Source of the DNA: Saccharicrinis sp963675435 | GTDB taxonomy: Bacteria; Bacteroidota; Bacteroidia; Bacteroidales; Marinilabiliaceae | Direction of reading: 5' to 3' | DNA length: 64,000 nucleotides | Assembly: GCA_963675435.1 (NCBI GenBank) | Contig: OY776216.1 | Coordinates: forward strand, 4,278,001 to 4,342,000 | Shown: positions 17,944 through 28,405 of the stretch, piece by piece | Numbering within the stretch: the first letter of the stretch is position 1 | Layout of the letters: every line of letters starts with the position of its first letter | The notes under the pieces: model-generated | Seen by the model: only the letters and a program-made list of their open reading frames with translations | What the model was told of the DNA's origin: nothing | Databases searched by the model: none | Made by a program: the position numbers and the translations under genes

Positions 17944-18450
17944 ATGATTGTTGAAACAGAAAATTATTCTATTACTATGAATTTAGATGAAATTGATTTT
18001 AAGTTGCTCCAGCTGTTGCAGGAAGATTCTTCGAGAACGGTAAAAGAGCTTGCTGCATTGGTAAATTTATCAACCACCCCGGTTTTTGAGCGAATTAAAA
18101 GAATTGAAGCAAGTGGGATTATAAAAAAATACACGGCTATATTAGATGCAGAAAAATTAAATCAAGGATTCATTGTGTTTTGTAATGTAAGGTTAAAACA
18201 GCATTCAAAAGAATTGGGTAAACAATTCATGCAAGCAGTAATGCCTCTTGACGAAATAACAGAATGCTACAATATTTCGGGCGATTATGATTTTATGCTC
18301 AAAATTTATGTGAATAGTATGAGCCATTATCAGGATTTTGTATTGAATACTTTTGGGGAGTTGGATTGCATTGGAAACCTACAAAGTTTATTTGTAATGG
18401 GAGAAATCAAAAATAGTAATTCAATACCTTTAATTAAATATAAAGTTTAA
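17944..18450 (+). CDS. Lrp/AsnC-family transcriptional regulator
   Basis: 168 residues. The helix-turn-helix lies at about residues 15-60 (LDEIDFKLLQLLQEDSSRTV, then LSTTPVFERIKRIEASGII), followed by a RAM ligand-binding domain with the YNISGDYDFMLKIYV segment. The ATG at 17977 (MNLDEID) fits the usual family N-terminus better than 17944, which adds 11 residues. Divergent from the ATP-grasp/metY operon, it may sense an amino acid such as methionine; that is inference. Confidence 0.88.
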   Translation: MIVETENYSITMNLDEIDFKLLQLLQEDSSRTVKELAALVNLSTTPVFERIKRIEASGIIKKYTAILDAEKLNQGFIVFCNVRLKQHSKELGKQFMQAVMPLDEITECYNISGDYDFMLKIYVNSMSHYQDFVLNTFGELDCIGNLQSLFVMGEIKNSNSIPLIKYKV

Positions 18451-18740
18451 ATGAATTAATATTTCATTTTTCATATGCATGTAAATTTAATCATTACAAG
18501 CTTAACTTTGTGTCTTGGAAAATACGGTAGTTCCAGGGGTAATTTCTCATTATTGGCTATACTGCACAAAATGAGTATAAAATGCCAAAACATAGAATTA
18601 TTGAGTAACTGTTCGCTGTTTTGATGTTTTAATTGCAAAGCTTATATTATATGCTAAGGTCACACACTATCCGGTGTTAGTGTCACACCCTAGTGAAAAA
18701 AGGCCGGATAGTAATAAATCAGACCTTTTTATAAGGTATT
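18451..18740. other. Intergenic stretch with nested inverted repeats
   Basis: ACTATCCGG (18666-18674) and CCGGATAGT (18704-18712) are a perfect 9-bp inverted repeat enclosing a GGTGT/ACACC hairpin. It may be a terminator for the Lrp gene or a relic. No gene seen. Confidence 0.35.
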
Positions 18741-18774
18741 AAAAAAGCCCTGCCAAATAATTGACAGAGCTTTT
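18741..18774 (-). terminator. Terminator of the giant DUF4465/T9SS gene
   Basis: On the minus strand GCTCTGTCA pairs with TGGCAGGGC across an ATTATT loop, followed by TTTTTT. It ends the cobalamin-uptake cluster. Confidence 0.8.
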
Positions 18775-18796
18775 AACAATATAAAAAAGAGTAGTA

Positions 18797-21700
18797 TTAA
18801 AGCTTTTGAACTTTTTGTGTAACTACACCTGAATCGCTTACAATGCGGATAATATAGGTTCCCTGTTGTAACTGACTTAGGTTAATTTGCTCCAGCGATT
18901 GCGATGTACTCAATTGAGTCATCACTTTTCTACCGGCAATGGTATATACCTCAACACACTGTATATTATTATCAGCCATTTTAATATTTAGAATATCTCT
19001 GGTAGGATTTGGATAGATCTTCACATCCACATTGGTTTTACTTATTGATGTTGGAGGATTAATATGAGCTCCATTCAATTCATCAATACAAACATAACCC
19101 GGAGTTAATAATCCATAATCATTATTTCGCGAGCCACTAATACGAAAAGTTACTTTCTGAACAGCACCTAAAACACTTAAATCAACCCACTTCCAATCTT
19201 TTAGTATATAGTGTTCTTCAGCATTATCAGAACGAAAGTCTGCCAAATAAAAGTCGATGCTTCCGGTAGATTCTCCTTCGTTATTGTAACCGTTAATTAC
19301 CAACTTAAGCCAATCGCCATCGGTAAAGGCATCACCAGCAAAAGCATCACCATATTCCATCGAACTTGCTGTATAAGCAGTATTAGTAAAATAGCATCCT
19401 GTTAGTTGTTCGCCTTCCTGAGTATTGGTTAGCTCTATTTCGGGATGACTATAAGCTACATAAACAACACCATACGTTTCGGTATTATTGGCTCCGCTTC
19501 CGACAGTCGAATGGAATTGATCATCTAAACTATTGTACGATGTGCTAGTTTCGTTACTATAACCAAAATTACCCCATGAATTATATGACGGGAAATAATA
19601 ATTGTTGAATTTAAAACTACCTGAATAAAATTCTGACATTTCCTGCTCAGTATTTCCGGTCCAATGCGTTTCACTTTGAGTCAATAATCCTTCGAAAGTA
19701 GCAGGTAAAGCCTCTCCTCCATTTACGCTAACAATCATGCTTTCTGCAAGAGATGTACCTCTGGCATCGGTAACCATCAATTTATATTCACAACTTGACT
19801 GTGGAGCTACCTGTGGTTGCTCAACTTCGTAAACATTTTCATCATTAACCGAAGTCCACAAATAACTATAAGGCATTACGCCCCCTTCGATGGTAGCTGT
19901 TAAGGTGGCCGTTTCGCCACGATTGATAGTTACATCATATAAAGATGCTAAGTGTAGTTCGCTTGGCACATCGGCAAAGTTATCAAGCTTAATTTCGCTC
20001 TCTCCGGCAGTAATATACACCTCAGTAACATTATTTAATCCTTGCAAATCAGCATAATTCCATATTGAAGATGCCGGATAGCTTAACTCAGTATCGGAAT
20101 CGGCACCATTTACTCCTCCTTTTACTGTAATAGTTGTTACACTTTTATAAAAGAAGCCCTCCAGCGTTAATCCCTCTGTAGTATTAGTCAAATTAACAGT
20201 TGCCTGCGTATTAGCTGCTATCACACCATATTTAGCCGAACCATCTACTCCTTCTCCTTCTGCAACAGTTACATTGGTAAACATTGCGGTTCCATCTTCA
20301 AATACAGCATCGCTAATATAATTCACATCTTCAAATGTTGCTACTTCTGTCGATTTAAAATCGGTAGTAAATTCCAATGATTCAACAACATTCATTGTGT
20401 TAGCCAAATTGTCTTCAGCCACCACATAAATTACATATTCGGTGTTATCTATTAACTCCTCAATAGAAGTTTTCGACTGAATATCAGCAACAAATACGAC
20501 ATTACCTTTTAAATTATCCGCCAACTCATTATCCAATGCATCAGTACCTTCTTTAACCTGTGCTACAGTTGGAGCATTGTCACCTGCAAGCAGAACTACC
20601 CACCAGGCATTTCCCGCTTCGTTAAACGACAATAAAAGATCAGCTGAATATGCTGTTATGTCTTCAACTTTAGGATATCCATCGTTAAATACCAGTGCAT
20701 CAAAATCAGGTTCGGTAAACTCATCGGCTCCTATGGTAGATGTATCATTACTTCTTTCCTGATCTTCGAAGTCGGTTGTGATATACAAAATAGGGAAAGC
20801 ACTATTAAGGCCTCCCACCTCTTTTACATGCAAATCGCTACTTGAATAAAATTCAACTGATTCGGAAATAGAATGAGAAGCAGTTGCTTTTTCCTGCCAA
20901 GCTGCCAAATCTGCGTACGATACCAAATTGTCGGAATATCCTACACTTGCTAATGTGGTTCCTGTTGAATAAATATTATTGTAATCGAAAGACAGACCAT
21001 TCATATATTCATCTCGCTGAACAGCAATAGCCAAACCACCTGCATTATTAATGAAGATATTATTCTTTAGCTCCAAATTCTCAGGAATTTCGCTTGAGCT
21101 TCCATTAATATATAAAGCATTTGAACCTGTAGCTTCGTTGCCCTGCATTACAACCGTATTATAAAACAATTGTGCATTGGTACATTTATCATCCAACAAA
21201 ATACCGTTTGATGCATTATTGGTTTGAATAAAGGCAATTGCATTGTTATAAATACGTGCTGAAGTTTGAGCTATTCCACTAACCGGACGACACTCTATAC
21301 CATATGATTTAAGCGAACGATCGATGGTAATGGTATTATTAGCAATGGTACTTTCACCTATCATACGGTAAGCATCAATGCCAATATATGAACTATACGG
21401 AGAGGTATTGTTTACAATGGTATTACCATCAACAATTGCATCTTCTTCGTTATTAACATAAATACTTTTTGAGAACTGACCTTCAAAAGTATTATTCAAA
21501 ATTTGCACCCCTTTCTCTTTAGGTAATGCAATATATCCTGTACCACCAATATAGGCTCCAATAGAACCACCGATTAAATGACAATTTTTAACAGTAATAA
21601 AATCGTTGTTTTGATTGGCCACATCTTCAGCATCATTTTTAATACAAACAATACTAATTGCATTCCAGGCTGTACTTGTTGTTTCAACCGGAGCATCAAG

Positions 21701-24700
21701 CACACAACCATCAAAGGTTACATATCGGCTTTGGTTATTAATAAGTACTAAAGCATCGTAAGTTTTTTGCGATGATTTAACGGTAATATCTTTAAACACC
21801 ACATAATCGGCACCATTGATATATAATACAGCATCGTCGGGTGAATTATAATCTGATGAAGCAGATTCCTCACTCTCTATAATTACATTTTCAGGGGTAT
21901 TACTCTCTGACACAAACGTAATGAGGTTAGTTGCTGATGTACCCTTAATATGAGGTAATGTAGGGCGTTCGCTATAAGTACCCTCTTTTATACTAAAGGT
22001 AACTGCCCCTTCCACACCATTTTCGGCTAAAGCACTAAATGCATCGGTAAAGTTGGCAAAATCATCTTCTGAATCTGAACCAATGGTGTAATTTCCGCTT
22101 AACCCGGTAGCAATTACTGCACTTCCAACCGGATTCCCCTCAATAATGTCGTATTCTACGGAATTAACTTCCAATGAAGTTAATTGTGCATCTAAAACAT
22201 TATTAACCACCGCATCGGCACTCAAATTATACATCAACCAAAAATAAACAGTGCCTTCAACAGCTACATCCAGGTTACCTTCCACTCTTAACTGACCGGA
22301 TGGAGATTCTAGTAATTCGCCAAACGAAACAGCAGAAACAGGATTAAATACCTCATCTGTTCCGGTATAATATATTTGTGCCGAAACTATATCTGTTGAT
22401 GAGGTTGTTCCTTCGGTACTAAAAGAAATGGCGTTTACATTAGCAGCAGTTGTTTCGCCCGCAAAATTGGCAGCAATCCTAAGCATATTTACATCTGCTT
22501 CTCCTCTTAAAGCTGTGCTGATACCTTGTTCAGCTGTGGCCCCCTGATATGAATATGGCTGTGGATCGAATGTATAAACCAAAACATCGAAACCCGCTTC
22601 GGGTGTTGAGTACGAACCTGATTTAAAAACAACTGTTAATTTACCGTCATCAGATGTTGATTTTGCAATAATAGGATCTTGAGCTGATGAGATATTATCA
22701 TCGTCATCCAATTCCATAATTAAAGCATCTTCATCAACCTCGGCTCCGTTATATATTTCAAAATCCTCTGCCCATGTAATTTGCAATGCAGATATATCTA
22801 ATCGAACACGCTGTCCTTCAGTTTCAGGAATAAAAGTGACTGTTCCGTTAAAATTTTTGCTATAGATTTCATCTAATCCACCATCATCGTATAAATTCAA
22901 TGGATTTTGGTTGACCACAACCTCATGCGTACCCGCTTGCATTTCATATAAACGCTTAATGGTACGGTTACCATCAGGATTACCATTGGAAATAATATGC
23001 TCTTCTCCATCAATAGTAATTTTAGTGATGGATGCATCAACTACATTATCAACTATTGCAGATGAAGCAATATCGTACACCAGCCAAAAATGATTAACAC
23101 CTTCGTGTAACTCACCAACATGAGTAATGGTAAATTCACCATCGTGTGTTAACACATCCTCACCCGATTTCGATTGCGTTGTAAATTCGCTGCTGTAGCC
23201 GGTACTGTACAAACGTGCTGCCGAAATATCGGCATTATTGGTTGTGCCTTCAGTATTAAAAGTAAAATTGACTTCAGACACAGGATTTTTTGTCCCACTT
23301 AAAGTAAGCTGAACATGAAGAATTTCCTGATCGGTGCTTCCGGCCTTTACAATTTGTGTTGATTGACTAACCTTAACTGATTGATACTCCATATCAGAAG
23401 GAACAGCACTGTATACCTGGCCTTTCCAACCGGCTTTTGTTTGAGAAGAATACAATGCATTACCCACAAACTTAACGGTAAGAGCACCATCAGTGGCTGT
23501 TGAAGTGATAATTCCCTTTGGGCCTTCGTCGCAATTAGTATCATCAGCTTGCCAAATAATATCATCGTTAGCTGTTCCCGAACCATTATAAATAGTAAAG
23601 AAAGCTTTAGTACCTGAAACAGAAGCCTGATAAAACACTTCAAAAGATTCGAAATCCATTTTAACTACTTCATCCTCGGCAGTAGGTAGAAATGTAACCG
23701 TTGACAAGGCATTAGGGTTATAATTAGCCCCTTCTCCACCATCATCGACAAACGAAACTGATGCATAGATTGTTTTGCTAAGTGTACCTGACAAAGGCAT
23801 ATAAAACGTATTGTCAATTATTCTGCCTCCTTCTGCTGATGACGGATCCAAACTGTACGAAGCTCCTGATGTTGTTACAGCTTTCACTTCAGCATCCAAC
23901 ACATTGCCCTCTGTAGCTGTTTTACTTACATCGTAAACAAGCCAGAAAAAATTTGAACCTTCAACTAATTCCTGAGAACCTGTAATGATATAGTCGCCAG
24001 AAGGGGATTCTATTTCACCAAACAGGTTATCTTTCGAAAATTCTACACTACCTGCCGTATAATAGATTTTAGCTTTGCTTATATCAACCGCATCTGTTGT
24101 TCCGTTTATCGATAAGCTGAATTCATAAGCAGTTAATTGGTTTTCGGTATATTGAGTGTTTATTTCTATAAGAGCCATCTCCTGATCAATATCACCAGCC
24201 GCCACATTCTCAGTATTTGTTTGATACATTAACGCAGCGTCAAACACCATATCTTGTGGAGTAATTTCTTTCACCAAAGCATCCCAACCAGCTTTAGGCA
24301 CCCCGGTTTTTACTTGAAAAAAGATGGTAACCGAACCATCGTCAGCCATTGAAGTAATTGGCGGCGGCATATTCGAATATTGACCAATTAGGTTTGCTTC
24401 ATCGGCTGTTGTTCCGTTGTAAACCTTAAAAACATCATTGTATCCAACACTTGAGGTGTTAAAAATGTCAAAACTATTCCATTCTATTTTCACCTTTTTG
24501 CCTGTTGTTGCCGGTTTAAAAGTGATGGTACCTTCAAAACCTTCAGTATAATTTTCATCTTTCCCACCATCGTCGTAAAAAGCTACATAACCATTAACCA
24601 TATATGTATTGGTTCCGGTTTGCATATTAAGAATCTTACTTAATAAACGATTCCCTTCAGGGGCACCATCCTCAGGAGAATATTCAGATGAAGCAACCTT

Positions 24701-25579
24701 TACATTTTTACACTCAGCATCAATAACATTATTGGATGTTGCATCTGATGAAATATCGTAAGCCAGCCAGAAGTAATTATCACCTTCGTTTAATTGCTGA
24801 CTACCAGAAATAACAAACTCACCATTAGGAGTATTACATTCGCCAAACAAGGCTGCATCACTAAAATCAGAAGAAGATGCACAATAATATAACTTAGCTT
24901 TTTCTATATCAGCTACATCAATTGTTCCATTAGTTGAAAAAGAAAACTGAGAAGCAGACTCCTGAGTTAAAGTCCCCTCAGTTTTTATATCTACTCTAAG
25001 TATTTCCATATTATTAGCCCCTATTGATGCTACATCGGTATTGGGTTGTGTAGCAATTACCGATTGTACTTCCATTGGAGAAGGTGCAAAAACCTTTATT
25101 TCATCCAGATATAAGTAATACTTATCGGTTGAAATAGCCTGAAAAGCAATATATACACTTTGCCCTACGTAAGCAGATAAATCATAACTTAACTCCTCCC
25201 ACGAAGTTCCAGGCTCTACGTTTAATGCAATATCTTCGACAAAATCTTCCTGCACATAACCAGTTGTCGATAGTTTAATATTAAACTGATCTTTATAACT
25301 CGAATTATGATTCTTAGTATAAAAAGATAACTTACTATTTTCTTTAATGGTGATTTGTGGGGTTATCAGCCAGTCGTTATGAGCATCAGAATTGTACTTT
25401 ATACGAGTACAATTCCCCACAAAGCCATCGGAATATGACTCCCAGGTACTACTACCTCCTTCATTAATAACAGTCCATCCATCCGGCGGAAATGTTTCTT
25501 CTGCGAAGGATTCGTTTAATTGCGCGTTTATCTGCATGAATATTGAAATCAGAAACACTAAAACTGAAAATTGTTTCAT
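18797..25579 (-). CDS. Giant secreted DUF4465 protein with beta-helix, BNR_assoc_N/CUB-like repeats and T9SS tail
   Basis: 2260 residues from the ATG at 25579; an upstream in-frame ATG at 25651 would put 24 odd residues before the signal peptide MKQFSVLVFLISIFMQINAQ. After a Cleaved_Adhesin-like domain (residues ~22-165) come four alternating units resembling BNR_assoc_N (FWLxYDIS, VIDAE motifs), three followed by CUB-like YDDGG..Y...FNGTVTF modules. A right-handed beta-helix region, a fibronectin-like part, a DUF4465 domain (about residues 1960-2170) and a type A sorting tail (VKIYPNPT...YIIRI) follow. I recall DUF4465 from the BtuH class of surface B12-binding proteins, so a role in cobalamin capture is plausible. 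Confidence 0.75.
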   Translation of the reverse strand: MKQFSVLVFLISIFMQINAQLNESFAEETFPPDGWTVINEGGSSTWESYSDGFVGNCTRIKYNSDAHNDWLITPQITIKENSKLSFYTKNHNSSYKDQFNIKLSTTGYVQEDFVEDIALNVEPGTSWEELSYDLSAYVGQSVYIAFQAISTDKYYLYLDEIKVFAPSPMEVQSVIATQPNTDVASIGANNMEILRVDIKTEGTLTQESASQFSFSTNGTIDVADIEKAKLYYCASSSDFSDAALFGECNTPNGEFVISGSQQLNEGDNYFWLAYDISSDATSNNVIDAECKNVKVASSEYSPEDGAPEGNRLLSKILNMQTGTNTYMVNGYVAFYDDGGKDENYTEGFEGTITFKPATTGKKVKIEWNSFDIFNTSSVGYNDVFKVYNGTTADEANLIGQYSNMPPPITSMADDGSVTIFFQVKTGVPKAGWDALVKEITPQDMVFDAALMYQTNTENVAAGDIDQEMALIEINTQYTENQLTAYEFSLSINGTTDAVDISKAKIYYTAGSVEFSKDNLFGEIESPSGDYIITGSQELVEGSNFFWLVYDVSKTATEGNVLDAEVKAVTTSGASYSLDPSSAEGGRIIDNTFYMPLSGTLSKTIYASVSFVDDGGEGANYNPNALSTVTFLPTAEDEVVKMDFESFEVFYQASVSGTKAFFTIYNGSGTANDDIIWQADDTNCDEGPKGIITSTATDGALTVKFVGNALYSSQTKAGWKGQVYSAVPSDMEYQSVKVSQSTQIVKAGSTDQEILHVQLTLSGTKNPVSEVNFTFNTEGTTNNADISAARLYSTGYSSEFTTQSKSGEDVLTHDGEFTITHVGELHEGVNHFWLVYDIASSAIVDNVVDASITKITIDGEEHIISNGNPDGNRTIKRLYEMQAGTHEVVVNQNPLNLYDDGGLDEIYSKNFNGTVTFIPETEGQRVRLDISALQITWAEDFEIYNGAEVDEDALIMELDDDDNISSAQDPIIAKSTSDDGKLTVVFKSGSYSTPEAGFDVLVYTFDPQPYSYQGATAEQGISTALRGEADVNMLRIAANFAGETTAANVNAISFSTEGTTSSTDIVSAQIYYTGTDEVFNPVSAVSFGELLESPSGQLRVEGNLDVAVEGTVYFWLMYNLSADAVVNNVLDAQLTSLEVNSVEYDIIEGNPVGSAVIATGLSGNYTIGSDSEDDFANFTDAFSALAENGVEGAVTFSIKEGTYSERPTLPHIKGTSATNLITFVSESNTPENVIIESEESASSDYNSPDDAVLYINGADYVVFKDITVKSSQKTYDALVLINNQSRYVTFDGCVLDAPVETTSTAWNAISIVCIKNDAEDVANQNNDFITVKNCHLIGGSIGAYIGGTGYIALPKEKGVQILNNTFEGQFSKSIYVNNEEDAIVDGNTIVNNTSPYSSYIGIDAYRMIGESTIANNTITIDRSLKSYGIECRPVSGIAQTSARIYNNAIAFIQTNNASNGILLDDKCTNAQLFYNTVVMQGNEATGSNALYINGSSSEIPENLELKNNIFINNAGGLAIAVQRDEYMNGLSFDYNNIYSTGTTLASVGYSDNLVSYADLAAWQEKATASHSISESVEFYSSSDLHVKEVGGLNSAFPILYITTDFEDQERSNDTSTIGADEFTEPDFDALVFNDGYPKVEDITAYSADLLLSFNEAGNAWWVVLLAGDNAPTVAQVKEGTDALDNELADNLKGNVVFVADIQSKTSIEELIDNTEYVIYVVAEDNLANTMNVVESLEFTTDFKSTEVATFEDVNYISDAVFEDGTAMFTNVTVAEGEGVDGSAKYGVIAANTQATVNLTNTTEGLTLEGFFYKSVTTITVKGGVNGADSDTELSYPASSIWNYADLQGLNNVTEVYITAGESEIKLDNFADVPSELHLASLYDVTINRGETATLTATIEGGVMPYSYLWTSVNDENVYEVEQPQVAPQSSCEYKLMVTDARGTSLAESMIVSVNGGEALPATFEGLLTQSETHWTGNTEQEMSEFYSGSFKFNNYYFPSYNSWGNFGYSNETSTSYNSLDDQFHSTVGSGANNTETYGVVYVAYSHPEIELTNTQEGEQLTGCYFTNTAYTASSMEYGDAFAGDAFTDGDWLKLVINGYNNEGESTGSIDFYLADFRSDNAEEHYILKDWKWVDLSVLGAVQKVTFRISGSRNNDYGLLTPGYVCIDELNGAHINPPTSISKTNVDVKIYPNPTRDILNIKMADNNIQCVEVYTIAGRKVMTQLSTSQSLEQINLSQLQQGTYIIRIVSDSGVVTQKVQKL

Positions 25580-25616
25580 TTTTGAGTTATTATTAAATGA
25601 ATTATTTGTTGAATTA

Positions 25617-25800
25617 TTATTGATTGCTAAAACAAAAAGCTCCGGGTGCAATCCCTACTGTAAAAGTGTCGATAGGTTCGGAACTGGACGAATATCGATA
25701 GATAACACCTTGCTGCACGTAATCGATAGCATCGGCTACATATACCTCCGATGTTACCGGGTCAACATCCAAACCGTAATATCCACCCGAATAGCTGCCC
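25617..25800 (-). pseudogene. C-terminal relic of a DUF5074/YncE-type (BtuG-like) gene
   Basis: The minus-strand frame ends with SGGYYGLDVDPVTSEVYVAD, then DYVQQGVIYRYSSSSEPIDTF and a final IAPGAFCF, the usual last propeller strand of DUF5074 surface proteins (compare DIYVTDAGNYV..GMLYCF in the intact gene at 27254). The ~300 residues before it are absent; the sequence above 25800 shows no resemblance. It is a truncated leftover, not a small gene. Confidence 0.7.
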
Positions 25801-25952
25801 GCATATTCACTTTTGATAAAATACGAGCGCCCAATTCGATTCAACATCATCTGAAAAGTAAGGTACTTGAAATACAATAACCTCCATTCTCGTTTAAAGC
25901 TGACGGTATTAGTCATAGAATGGAGGATGGAATTGTAAAAAGCTAGTAATTA

Positions 25953-27236
25953 TTATAATATTGTTTCAATGACTATTCCAAGTAGATGCAAATCTTCTGC
26001 CCCTGCAACTTCTGTTGAGCATTCACCCAACCATCCGTTTTCCTGATTAACACCACAGTAAACCTTTACAAAGTCTATCCCTGGTAAATGTACGCGTTTG
26101 CCTTCGGCATCAACAGCCCAGGATATGTCAATGGCCGAGTTGTCGTGGTTATTGGGATAGTTATCTGCATAACCATAACGAAAACCATATAATACATAGT
26201 AGTTACCTTGGCCACTTTCATCAATGCCGTTTTCTGGCAGGCGTGTACCTGATAAGGTGTACGAATCACCATCAATCCAGGAAGGGAAATAGGGCTGTTT
26301 ATGAAACATGTTTTTTACTTTGTAGCCTGAATTACTTTGGTTATCCTCCCAACGAATATACTCGTCAATTGGTTGATTTGGCTCTTCCTGAGGGCGATAG
26401 TAGGTAATTTCATATCCTCGAATAATTTCCATATCATTGCCATTTTTCATGCCTAAATTGTACCAGGGCTCACTGCTTACAGCTTCATGTGAGCTGCCGG
26501 AAATCTCATACCACTCGTCTGCGTCAGCCTCACCATTTTGGTTTTTATCGTAAGCCACCATAATAACCCCAGGTTCACAACTACCACCAAAGGGGGCATC
26601 CGGTTGTGGGTTAGCTGCTGCGCCAAAGGCATTTCCTTTAATGCGAAAATCACGTACTCCTGCCATATTGGCTACCGTATGATCGAAATGAAAAGTAACA
26701 TAGCCACCAAAACCTCCTAGCGTAACCATTGAAGAGGCCTCACCTACCAGCAAATCGTTTACCTTTTTTATAATGCTTTCCCGGGTATCTCCTTCCTCGT
26801 ATTTGGGTAATTTATTGACAAACTGACCAACCCCGGGAAGGTAATCAATAACCTTTGATATATAAGGGCTAAAAGAAGTCGCTTCCTGCTCTACCTTAAC
26901 CTCAACCATAAAGTTTTCCTGATTATTATCTTTTGTTACCTCCAGTTTTAAGGTATAGCTGCCAATTGCTATAGCTATAAACGAAAGCTCCGACTTTTCA
27001 TAAAGCAAGGAGTCAACTTTTCCATCGGGAGTTTGTGTCAAATACCATTTATAGCTGGCATTCTCATAACCAATTACCTCCGGTTTAATTAACAGGACGG
27101 ATGAACGAACAGTAGTATAACGATCCTGTAATTTAATTTCGTTAGGGAGAGTATTATCATCCTCACTACAAGCCACAATACCAATTGTAACTATGCAAGC
27201 AACCAGCCACCTGACTGAAGAATTAATCTTATTCAT
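25953..27236 (-). CDS. Surface lipoprotein of the cobalamin-uptake cluster
   Basis: 427 residues with a lipoprotein signal (IGIVACSED, cysteine at residue 23), a PKD-like domain to about residue 125, then a region paralogous to the protein at 33014: VTLGGFGGYVTFHFDH, EPGVIMVAYDKNQNGEADAD, EWYEISGS, IDFVKVYCGVN and GWLGECSTEV. The DxNxNGxAD element suggests calcium binding. Presumably anchored on the outer-membrane surface via the lipid. It follows btuG by 17 bases. Function is inferred from location. Confidence 0.7.
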   Translation of the reverse strand: MNKINSSVRWLVACIVTIGIVACSEDDNTLPNEIKLQDRYTTVRSSVLLIKPEVIGYENASYKWYLTQTPDGKVDSLLYEKSELSFIAIAIGSYTLKLEVTKDNNQENFMVEVKVEQEATSFSPYISKVIDYLPGVGQFVNKLPKYEEGDTRESIIKKVNDLLVGEASSMVTLGGFGGYVTFHFDHTVANMAGVRDFRIKGNAFGAAANPQPDAPFGGSCEPGVIMVAYDKNQNGEADADEWYEISGSSHEAVSSEPWYNLGMKNGNDMEIIRGYEITYYRPQEEPNQPIDEYIRWEDNQSNSGYKVKNMFHKQPYFPSWIDGDSYTLSGTRLPENGIDESGQGNYYVLYGFRYGYADNYPNNHDNSAIDISWAVDAEGKRVHLPGIDFVKVYCGVNQENGWLGECSTEVAGAEDLHLLGIVIETIL

Positions 27237-27253
27237 TTTATTATTTTTAAGAG

Positions 27254-28405
27254 TTATTTGAGTAAAGTAAAATGAGCCGGAATATCACCGGTGCGCACGT
27301 TCCATTTCTTTTTACCATCACGGTAGAAACAATACAACATACCTGGTGTGACATAGTTGCCTGCATCAGTCACGTAAATATCACCAGAAGCTTCATGTAC
27401 CATTATGCCGTATGGAATTTCAATTTCCTTATCCGTTCCATCGGTAATAAAATTCCGGGTGACCACTTCGTGTGTTTTGGTATTGACGATGGCATAAGTA
27501 ATCTCGTTAGAATAAGTAATGTAACTCCAGGAAACACTGCAAATATAAAGGGAATCCCCGGCCATGTAACAGCTGCTGACCGGCACATCAATTGTATCAG
27601 TGACTGCCTGCTTTTGGGTATCTATAAAGAATAAACGAGAGGGTAATTCTTTATAATCGCCACGGGAGCTCACCCACAGGTTGCCGCGCTGATCGGCCCT
27701 TATGCGGTGCAAGTTATACTCCACATTGATGCGTTTTTCTTCAGTAAAGGTCTCAATATCAATAACAGAAACGCTTCGCTCGTAGTTGTCGGTGCTTCCG
27801 GCTCCCATATACCCCCCAGAGTTGGCGACATATATTTTACCATTTGTTATTGCAATCTCATCGGGCTGAAATCCAACAAGGCATTGTGCCACCACCTTCA
27901 GGGTAGCGGTATCAACTTTTGCCACGTAGCCAAGCTGTGTATAGTCGGGATTAATTTCAACCGGCCCGGCATAGGAAGTAACGTAAGCATAGGAGCCGTC
28001 AAACCGAATATAACGACAATTGGGAATCCCAATCTGCCCGATGCGCTTAGCTGTTTTTGCATCCATCACTTCCACCTTATTGGATACATTAATAACTGCA
28101 TATAGCTTTGAACCATATATCTGAACATCGTTACCCACATCACCCAGTTCCTTTGGAATATCCGGATTCCGTTCTGCATAAATATTACGGCTATATATGC
28201 CCGTAGCGAAGTTATAAAAATCAAGGGTTGACTTGTTACTTCCCATATTGCCTTCATTCAGGAGGTAAAAGCCTTTATATCCGCCGGTCTCTTCCGGAGG
28301 AGTAAGCACAATATCTTCAGATACGAATAGTTCCACATCATTGCGACACGACCAGAAGGCCATTGTAAGTGCCAGGCAATTTAGTATAAGCAGTAATCGG
28401 CTCAT
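27254..28405 (-). CDS. btuG: BtuG-like surface cobalamin-binding beta-propeller lipoprotein (DUF5074/YncE family)
   Basis: 383 residues: lipoprotein signal ending AFWSC (cysteine at residue 20), then seven-bladed YncE-type repeats such as GFYLLNEGNMGSNKSTLDFY, VDTATLKVVAQCLVGFQPDE, RSVSVIDIETF and IYVTDAGNYVTPGMLYCF. BtuG proteins cap BtuB in Bacteroidota and bind B12 extremely tightly. Its start overlaps the btuB stop by four bases, fitting translational coupling and a BtuB-BtuG complex. Confidence 0.85.
   Translation of the reverse strand: MSRLLLILNCLALTMAFWSCRNDVELFVSEDIVLTPPEETGGYKGFYLLNEGNMGSNKSTLDFYNFATGIYSRNIYAERNPDIPKELGDVGNDVQIYGSKLYAVINVSNKVEVMDAKTAKRIGQIGIPNCRYIRFDGSYAYVTSYAGPVEINPDYTQLGYVAKVDTATLKVVAQCLVGFQPDEIAITNGKIYVANSGGYMGAGSTDNYERSVSVIDIETFTEEKRINVEYNLHRIRADQRGNLWVSSRGDYKELPSRLFFIDTQKQAVTDTIDVPVSSCYMAGDSLYICSVSWSYITYSNEITYAIVNTKTHEVVTRNFITDGTDKEIEIPYGIMVHEASGDIYVTDAGNYVTPGMLYCFYRDGKKKWNVRTGDIPAHFTLLK

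Noticed and set aside
18797..25651. Start of the giant protein at 25651
   Set aside because: That start would put 24 Asn-rich residues in front of a clear signal peptide beginning at 25579.
25617..25916. A 99-residue free-standing gene
   Set aside because: Only the last ~58 residues resemble a known family, and they are the final blade of a DUF5074 propeller; the rest is unrelated upstream DNA.
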